DNA of 64,000 nt, taken from NCBI RefSeq assembly GCF_014656215.1, contig NZ_BNBZ01000009.1, forward strand, positions 62,001 to 126,000, in the 5' to 3' direction. Position numbers and translations under genes: made by a program. This document shows positions 59,037-64,000 of this stretch, in pieces. The notes below the pieces were generated by a model. The model searched no databases, was not told where the DNA came from, and was given only the letters and a program-made list of their open reading frames with translations. Each line of letters begins with the position of its first letter. Position 1 is the first letter of the stretch. This stretch comes from Streptomyces zaomyceticus. Lineage in GTDB: Bacteria > Actinomycetota > Actinomycetes > Streptomycetales > Streptomycetaceae.

Positions 59037-60037
59037 TACGCATCGAGCTGGACGAGGCCTCGCTCGGGGCGACCCGGATCGCGATCAGCCCGCTGCGGGA
59101 CGCGTTCTGCTCGATGCACCTCGCGCTGCCGCGTCGGCACCCCTCCTGGCCGTACCAGGAGTGGGTCGGGCAGGCGCGCGAGGTGTGGCGCGAGGACGAC
59201 CGGCTCCGGCCACTGTGGGACCTGTTCGCCGACGGGCGGTACGAGGTCTCCGACTTCCTGCTGCCCCGGCCCGTCGGCACCGTCCACGTCCAGGAGGAGC
59301 TCGACCTGCTGCGGGCCACCGACCCCGCGTTCGTCCGCGAGCAGGTCGCCGTCTGCTACCCCGGCATGGCCGACGCGCCCTTCGTACAGCCGTATCTGAA
59401 GGACCCCGAGGCGGCCTGCGCGGCGCTCGCCGACGCGTACGCGGCCTACTGGGAGGGCGCCATCGCGCCGTACTGGCCTACGATGCGGAGACTCGTCGAG
59501 GACGAAGTGCTGGTCCGGGCCAGGACGTTCGCGACCGAGGGCGTCGACGCGCTGTTCGCCGGCCTGGAGTCGCGGGCGCGGTGGGACCCGCCCGTCCTCG
59601 AACTGACCAAGCACCTCGAAGCCGAGTACGCGGCCGGGGAGCGCCGGCTCGTCCTCGTGCCGCTGGTCTTCGCCGAGGGCTGCCGGCTCTACTCGACGGA
59701 CGACCCCGAGGTCATGGCGGTCGGCTTCCAGGCCAGGGGCGCCGCCGCCCTGCGCGAACCGCCCGAGCCCACCGCCGAGGACCGGCTCGGTCTGATGCTC
59801 GGGCGGGGCCGGGCGGCGGTCCTGCGCGAGCTGGGCGGGCCGCTGACCACAGCCGGGCTCGCCGACCGCCTCGGGCTGGCGCCCAGCACGGTCTCCGAGC
59901 ATCTGTCGGTGCTGTCGGAGGCCGGTGTGGTCACCCGGCACCGGGTCGGGCGCTCGGTGTACTACCAGCTCACGGACATGGGTCGCTCGCTGCTCGCCCT
60001 GCTCGCGGGGGAGGGCGTCCTGCACGCGGTGGCGTAG
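59033..60037 (+). CDS. ArsR-family regulator with DUF5937-like sensor domain
   Basis: The protein has 334 residues from a TTG that overlaps the methyltransferase stop. Residues 1-245 form a helical domain of unknown ligand (LPRRHPSWPYQEWVGQAREV; LDLLRATDPAFVREQVAVCY). The C-terminal 75 residues are a winged helix with GRAAVLRELGGPLTTAGLAD, LGLAPSTVSEHLSVLSEAGV and RVGRSVYYQLTDMGRSL, an ArsR/SmtB pattern without the metal-binding cysteines. It is likely to control the following ABC exporter, whose promoter region has palindromic repeats. Confidence 0.9.
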   Translation: MIRIELDEASLGATRIAISPLRDAFCSMHLALPRRHPSWPYQEWVGQAREVWREDDRLRPLWDLFADGRYEVSDFLLPRPVGTVHVQEELDLLRATDPAFVREQVAVCYPGMADAPFVQPYLKDPEAACAALADAYAAYWEGAIAPYWPTMRRLVEDEVLVRARTFATEGVDALFAGLESRARWDPPVLELTKHLEAEYAAGERRLVLVPLVFAEGCRLYSTDDPEVMAVGFQARGAAALREPPEPTAEDRLGLMLGRGRAAVLRELGGPLTTAGLADRLGLAPSTVSEHLSVLSEAGVVTRHRVGRSVYYQLTDMGRSLLALLAGEGVLHAVA

Positions 60038-60062
60038 GTCCCGCGTGGGGCTCGCGACGGCG

Positions 60063-60114
60063 CAGGACCCCGGGTCCCGGCTCGCGGTGACACAGGACCC
60101 CGGGTCCCGGCTCG
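60063..60114. promoter_or_regulatory. Two 22-bp direct repeats, 30 bp apart, each with a palindrome
   Basis: Identical 22-bp copies at 60063-60084 and 60093-60114 each contain GGACCC-C-GGGTCC. The 30-bp spacing equals about three helical turns. They lie between the ArsR-type regulator and the ABC exporter and are probable binding sites of that regulator. Confidence 0.6.
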
Positions 60115-60157
60115 GCGCGCGCGACGCCGCAGGCCCCGCCGGCCGGCCGTGTCCCGA

Positions 60158-60179
60158 CGATTCGGGGGCTCCCGAATCG
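60158..60179. promoter_or_regulatory. 22-nt palindrome upstream of the ABC exporter
   Basis: CGATTCGGG-GGCT-CCCGAATCG: perfect 9-bp arms, 25 bases before the -10 element at 60205. Could be a second operator or part of the promoter. Confidence 0.55.
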
Positions 60180-60204
60180 ATGGCCGGGCCGTCGCGCCGG
60201 CTCC

Positions 60205-60210
60205 TACCGT
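60205..60210 (+). promoter_or_regulatory. -10 element of the ABC exporter operon (leaderless)
   Basis: TACCGT lies 7 bases before the ATG at 60218; no ribosome-binding site is present. Confidence 0.45.
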
Positions 60211-60217
60211 CCGGCGC

Positions 60218-61225
60218 ATGCTCGCAATCGAGGCGGACGCGCTGCGCCGCACCTACACCAGCAGGACCGGGTGGCCGAAGGCCCGGCGGACCGATACCGA
60301 GGCCGTGCGCGGCGTCACCTTCGAGGTGGCGCCGGGGGAGCTGTTCGGCCTCCTCGGGCCCAACGGCGCCGGGAAGACCACCACGATCAAGATGCTCAAC
60401 ACCCTGCTGCTGCCGACCTCCGGCACGGCCCGGGTGTTCGGCCACGACGTGGCCCGCGACCCCGTCGCCGTACGCCGCCGGATCGGGTACGTCTTCGGCG
60501 GCGACCGGGGGCTGTACGACCGGCTCTCCGCGCTCGACAACCTGCGCTACTTCGCGGAGCTGTACGGCGTCCCGGCCCGCGAGCAGAAGCGGCGCATCGC
60601 CGAACTCCTGGATCTCGTCGGTCTCCTGGGCCGGGAGAAGGAGCGCGTCGAGGGCTACTCGCGCGGCATGCGGCAGCGCCTCCACATCGCCCGCGGTCTG
60701 CTCCACCGCCCCGACGTCCTCTTCCTCGACGAGCCGTCCATCGGCGTCGATCCGGTCGCCGCCCGCGATCTGCGCCGGACGGTCGCCGATCTGACGACGG
60801 CCGGTACGACCGTGCTCCTCACCACCCACTACATGGCCGAGGCGGACGAGCTCTGCGACCGGATCGCCGTGATCGCGGGCGGCCGGATCCGTGCCCTCGG
60901 CACCCCCGACAGCCTCAAGTCCCTCGTCCGGGAACGGGATGTGCTGGAGATCGAGGCGTACGGGGTGGACGAGGAGCGGCTGGACCGCCTGCGGCGGGTA
61001 CCGGGGGTGCGGGGAGTGTCGGTCGAGGAGCGGGGCGCGCTGCAGACCGTGACGGTGCAGACCGGGCGGGGGGCCGCCGAGTTGCACGGACCGGTCCTGG
61101 CGGAGCTCGACGGGGTACGGATCGGACGGGTCACGAGCCGTGAACCGTCGCTGGAGGACGCCTACATCGCGATCGTGGAGGGGGCGGCCGACGGCGCAGC
61201 CGCGGCGGGGGCGGTGTCGGGATGA
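60218..61225 (+). CDS. ABC transporter ATP-binding protein (DrrA-like)
   Basis: The protein has 335 residues. Walker A is GLLGPNGAGKTTTIKMLNTL, the signature is GYSRGMRQRLHIARGLLH, Walker B is VLFLDEPSIGVDPVAARDL, and the H loop is TTHYMAEADELCD. A C-terminal DUF4162-type extension starts at about 230 (RIRALGTPDSLKSLVRERDV). This is the ATPase of an ABC-2 exporter. It overlaps the permease gene (ATGA). The substrate is unknown; drug or lipid export is typical for the class. Confidence 0.92.
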   Translation: MLAIEADALRRTYTSRTGWPKARRTDTEAVRGVTFEVAPGELFGLLGPNGAGKTTTIKMLNTLLLPTSGTARVFGHDVARDPVAVRRRIGYVFGGDRGLYDRLSALDNLRYFAELYGVPAREQKRRIAELLDLVGLLGREKERVEGYSRGMRQRLHIARGLLHRPDVLFLDEPSIGVDPVAARDLRRTVADLTTAGTTVLLTTHYMAEADELCDRIAVIAGGRIRALGTPDSLKSLVRERDVLEIEAYGVDEERLDRLRRVPGVRGVSVEERGALQTVTVQTGRGAAELHGPVLAELDGVRIGRVTSREPSLEDAYIAIVEGAADGAAAAGAVSG

Positions 61226-62016
61226 GCGTCGACACGGCCCTCCTGAGGCGCGTTCCGCGGCTGGTCCTCGTCGGGGTGCGGACCCATGTCTCGTACATGT
61301 CGCGCTCCCCGATCGAGATCACCTTCGCCGTTCTCGTCCCGCTCGTCTACGCGACCCTCGCCGTCTATCTGTTCCGTGCCGCCGGGGACCCCGACCGGCT
61401 GCTCACCGCCTCCGTCGGGGCCGGACTCATGGGCATCTGGGGCTCGGTGCTCTTCGGATCGGGCGGCGCGGTGCAGAACCAGCGCTGGCTCGGCACCCTG
61501 GAGAGCCTGGTCGTCGCCCCGACGCCGTTGGCGCTCGTGCTGCTCCCGATCACCCTCGCGACCGCCGTCATCGGCACGTACGCGATGGGCGCGACGGTCC
61601 TGTGGGGCGTGCTGCTCTTCGACGTGCCGCTCGACTTCGCGCACCCGCTGCTCTTCCTGGTCGCCGTCCCCGTGTGCGTCCTCGCGCTCGGCATGACCGG
61701 GCTGCTGCTCGCCGCCACCTTCGTCCTGCTGCGCAACGCGAACGCGCTGGCCAACCCGCTCGACACCCCCGTCTGGCTGCTGTCCGGGCTCCTCGTGCCC
61801 GTCACCGTGCTGCCCGCCTGGACCCATCCGGTCTCCTGGGCGCTGCCCACGACCTGGGGCGCGCGGGCCGTGCACGCGGCGACCTCCGGCGGGGAGGTGC
61901 TCGCACCGCTGCTCGCCGCCGCCGCGCTCGGGGCCGGCTACGCGCTGGCCGCCGTCCTCGTCCTCGGGCGGGTGGAGCGCCGGGCGCGCGCCGCCGCCAC
62001 CCTCGCCCTCACCTGA
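61222..62016 (+). CDS. ABC-2 type permease
   Basis: The protein has 264 residues and six membrane helices (near 27-47, 58-80, 100-125, 135-160, 170-190 and 225-250). The ABC-2 pattern is seen in QNQRWLGTLESLVVAPTPLA and LLRNANALANPLDTPVWLLS. It overlaps the ATPase gene and is followed by a second permease after 14 bases, so the exporter is probably a heterodimer of two permeases with one ATPase type. Confidence 0.9.
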   Translation: MSVDTALLRRVPRLVLVGVRTHVSYMSRSPIEITFAVLVPLVYATLAVYLFRAAGDPDRLLTASVGAGLMGIWGSVLFGSGGAVQNQRWLGTLESLVVAPTPLALVLLPITLATAVIGTYAMGATVLWGVLLFDVPLDFAHPLLFLVAVPVCVLALGMTGLLLAATFVLLRNANALANPLDTPVWLLSGLLVPVTVLPAWTHPVSWALPTTWGARAVHAATSGGEVLAPLLAAAALGAGYALAAVLVLGRVERRARAAATLALT

Positions 62017-62030
62017 AAGGCACGCCTCCC

Positions 62031-62822
62031 ATGTTCCGTTTCCTCGGCACCGCGCGGCTCGTCGTCGTCGGCGGGGCGATCTCCTACCGGGCGCTGTTCA
62101 ACTGGACGACCCCGCCGATGTTCATCGGAACCCTGCTGGTGGGGCCGCTCTTCCAGGTCCTCTTCTTCGTCTTTCTCGGCAGGGAACTGGGCGTCGCCGA
62201 CGACCGGTTCTACCTTGTCGGGAACGCCGTCCTCGCGGCTTCCGCCTCCTGCGTGTACGGCGGCACGATGGCCGTCGCCAACGAGCGCCGGTACGGCACG
62301 CTCGGCGCCGTCCTGCTCTCGCCCCGGCACCGGGTTCCGCTGTGGATCGGCCGGGCCCTGCCGTATGTGCTCAACGGGCTGTTCGTCAGCGCCTTCGTGC
62401 TCACCGCGGCCTCCCTCGTCCTCGGTCTGCCGGTGCCCGCCGGGGCGCTGCCCGGGCTCGGTCTCGTGCTGCTCGTCGCGGCCGGTGCCTGCTCGGCGTT
62501 CGGGCTCGCCCTCGGCGCGCTCGGGCTCCGCTTCCGTGACGTGTTCCTGGTGTCGAACGTGGCCAGTTCCGTACTGCTCCTGCTGACCGGCGCGGCCGTT
62601 CCCCGGGACACGCTGCCGCCGTGGATGCGGGCCGCCGGTGAGCTGCTGCCGCTCACCCACGCGGCGGACGCGGCACGCGGGCTGACCGCCGGGGGAGGGC
62701 TCGACCGGGCCCTGCTCGGGGCGGAGCTCGCGGTCGGCGCCGGGTGGGCGCTGCTCGCCGTCGTCCTGCTCGGTGCCTTCGAGCGGGGCAGCCGGAGGCG
62801 GGCCACGCTCGACACGATGTGA
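62031..62822 (+). CDS. ABC-2 type permease, second subunit
   Basis: The protein has 263 residues and about six membrane helices. The ABC-2 pattern is in MAVANERRYGTLGAVLLSPR and LGALGLRFRDVFLVSNVASS, with VPRDTLPPWMRAAGELLPLT near the C-terminus. GAAAGG lies upstream of the ATG. It completes the three-gene exporter operon. The 159 bases after it hold no clear terminator or gene. Confidence 0.9.
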   Translation: MFRFLGTARLVVVGGAISYRALFNWTTPPMFIGTLLVGPLFQVLFFVFLGRELGVADDRFYLVGNAVLAASASCVYGGTMAVANERRYGTLGAVLLSPRHRVPLWIGRALPYVLNGLFVSAFVLTAASLVLGLPVPAGALPGLGLVLLVAAGACSAFGLALGALGLRFRDVFLVSNVASSVLLLLTGAAVPRDTLPPWMRAAGELLPLTHAADAARGLTAGGGLDRALLGAELAVGAGWALLAVVLLGAFERGSRRRATLDTM

Positions 62823-62981
62823 CGGAAGAGGGGGCGAGAGGCGGATCACTACCGGCCATCTTCGTGAAACCGTCCGGGACGCTCCGCGTCGTTCACCCGG
62901 AATTCGCGCCCACGACGCCCGGAGGTGTCAGCCTCGGCAGCGGGAGACGAACACCGCACGTGAACGGAACGGGGTACGGGC

Positions 62982-63179
62982 ATGGAGAGCGGGCCGGCGA
63001 TCTTCGCGGGGGCGGCGTTCACGCTGTTCGGAGGCGCGCTGCTGCTGTGGACCACCGTGCGGACGATGCACCGTGAGCCCGTCGCGTACGGGGTCGCGCC
63101 GCGCACCGCGATCGCGGTGACGGGCGTCTTCGGAGCCGCCTCCCTGGTCCTCGGCGTCTGGTGCTTCGGCCGCCTCTGA
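62982..63179 (+). CDS. Small two-helix membrane protein
   Basis: The protein has 65 residues. Two membrane helices ([20 protein letters not shown] and [19 protein letters not shown]) are joined by a short basic loop ([15 protein letters not shown]). Codon use is typical. The ribosome-binding site is weak (GGGGTACGGG). I do not recognise the family. It lies between the ABC exporter and topA. Confidence 0.7.
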   Translation: MESGPAIFAGAAFTLFGGALLLWTTVRTMHREPVAYGVAPRTAIAVTGVFGAASLVLGVWCFGRL

Positions 63180-63339
63180 CCCTTGGGGAGGGTCCCTCCG
63201 GATCCGGTCCCGATCGCCTTCCCGATCCCTCCCCGGAGACTCCGGAGCGGACGGCCCGCCCCGCCCGACCGGGAGTCCGGGCGGCAGGAATGCCAGGACT
63301 CGGGTTACCGTTCGAGTGGCCGTTGCGGGCTTTCGCCGT

Positions 63340-63370
63340 TTGACACGGGGGCGGGTTGTACCGTCACACT
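63340..63370 (+). promoter_or_regulatory. topA promoter region with unusual spacer
   Basis: A consensus -35 TTGACA is at 63340-63345. Possible -10 hexamers are CACACT (63365-63370, 19-bp spacer) and TACCGT (63359-63364, 13-bp spacer); neither has the usual 17-18 bp. The leader to the TTG start then runs about 85 bases and contains direct repeats with CGTGCCAG. Confidence 0.5.
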
Positions 63371-63462
63371 CCGCAGCGACGGGAGCGTCACCGTCCGTGC
63401 CGCTGCCGTGCGTGCCAGCACCGTACGTGCCAGAGAGTGTCGATCCGGAGAGAAGAGCGAAG

Positions 63463-64000
63463 TTGTCCCCGACCAGCGAAGCCGCACACGGCGGCCGCCG
63501 ACTCGTCATCGTCGAGTCGCCTGCCAAGGCGAAGACGATCAAGGGCTACCTCGGCCCCGGCTACGTCGTCGAGGCGAGCGTCGGGCACATCCGAGACCTC
63601 CCCAGCGGTGCCGCGGAGGTGCCCGAGAAGTACACCGGTGAGGTGCGCCGTCTCGGCGTCGACGTCGAGCACGACTTCCAGCCCATCTATGTCGTCAATG
63701 CCGACAAGAAGGCGCAGGTCAGGAAGCTCAAGGAGCTCCTCGCCGAATCCGACGAGCTCTTCCTCGCCACCGATGAGGACCGCGAGGGCGAGGCCATCGC
63801 GTGGCACCTCCAGGAAGTCCTGAAGCCCAAGGTCCCGGTCCACCGGATGGTCTTCCACGAGATCACCAAGGACGCGATCCGCGAGGCCGTCGCCAACCCG
63901 CGCGAGCTGAACCAGCGCATGGTCGACGCCCAGGAGACCCGCCGCATCCTCGACCGCCTGTACGGCTACGAGGTCTCGCCGGTCCTGTGGAAGAAGGTCA
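63463..64000 (+). CDS. topA: DNA topoisomerase I, N-terminal part (3' end outside window)
   Basis: The TTG at 63463 has GGAG about 12 bases upstream and GAAGAGCGAAG just before it. The 179 residues seen contain the Toprim domain: [20 protein letters not shown] with the catalytic Glu, and [20 protein letters not shown] with the Asp-x-Asp-x-Glu metal site. [18 protein letters not shown] sequence ([19 protein letters not shown]) begins domain II. Topoisomerase I removes negative supercoils and is essential in Streptomyces. The active-site tyrosine lies beyond the window. Confidence 0.97.
   Translation, partial: MSPTSEAAHGGRRLVIVESPAKAKTIKGYLGPGYVVEASVGHIRDLPSGAAEVPEKYTGEVRRLGVDVEHDFQPIYVVNADKKAQVRKLKELLAESDELFLATDEDREGEAIAWHLQEVLKPKVPVHRMVFHEITKDAIREAVANPRELNQRMVDAQETRRILDRLYGYEVSPVLWKKV

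Noticed and set aside
60063..60114. Possible CRISPR array (30-bp period)
   Set aside because: Only two units with an 8-base gap, no spacers of usual length and no cas genes; the palindromes and position fit an operator.

Overview
The window is one strand of a very GC-rich chromosome with strong third-position GC bias, many GTG/TTG starts and many -10-only, apparently leaderless starts. BldG, ApgA and WblA homologues together with a double-length Lrp regulator place it in Streptomyces. Gene order matches the S. coelicolor core-chromosome stretch from ask-asd (about SCO3615) down to topA (SCO3543). A large part of it also parallels the M. tuberculosis ponA2-whiB4-Rv3680-Rv3679 / crp-nth-marP-ephE / acs / ssd-tad / helicase / topA block. 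Both comparisons are from memory, not computed. I see no prophage, insertion sequence, CRISPR array, integrated plasmid or secondary-metabolite cluster.

Layout. 1-4.1 kb: 3' end of aspartokinase, an Asd-like protein that lacks the catalytic cysteine, and an ECF-type sigma factor translationally coupled to a repeat-bearing membrane protein. 4.3-17 kb: housekeeping and accessory genes (SURF1, S9 peptidase, methyltransferase, DUF6191 protein, double Lrp regulator, orphan helical-repeat protein, YdcF protein, alkylsulfatase, Ser/Thr kinase, glycosyltransferase). 17.0 kb: tRNA-Pro(CGG) with a strong terminator. 17.2-31.9 kb: metallophosphoesterase, YqeY-like protein, bifunctional PBP, wblA, two ArsA-like ATPases, DUF4177 and RidA proteins, Nudix, MBL-fold and SPFH proteins, Crp, endonuclease III, Nudix CoA pyrophosphatase and a MarP-like membrane protease. 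31.9-43.6 kb: a probable small basic protein, EphE-like hydrolase, holin-like membrane protein, NhaA, acetyl-CoA synthetase, a SulP-carbonic anhydrase fusion, a deacetylase-like lipoprotein, a MinD-like ATPase and a degenerate Fic-like protein.

43.6-50.5 kb: a structured intergenic region (candidate 6S-like RNA), a HAD phosphatase, an unusually structured 450-bp divergent promoter region, and a compact tad-type cluster (ssd, tadA, tadB, tadC, Flp-like pilin, TadE, TadE-like). 50.5-64 kb: MrfA/YprA-type helicase, bldG-apgA, H+-pyrophosphatase, lipoprotein, a methyltransferase coupled to an ArsR-type regulator, a three-gene ABC exporter with palindromic repeats in its promoter, a small membrane protein and the 5' end of topA.

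The points most worth a second look are the Cys-to-Ser Asd paralogue beside lysC, the nested 41-nt palindrome plus 18-nt repeats before ssd-tad, the structured RNA-like region at about 43.76-43.99 kb, the degenerate Fic-like protein, the 30-bp-spaced palindromic repeats before the ABC exporter, and several short perfect tandem repeats (9, 18, 21, 24, 25, 27 and 30 nt periods).
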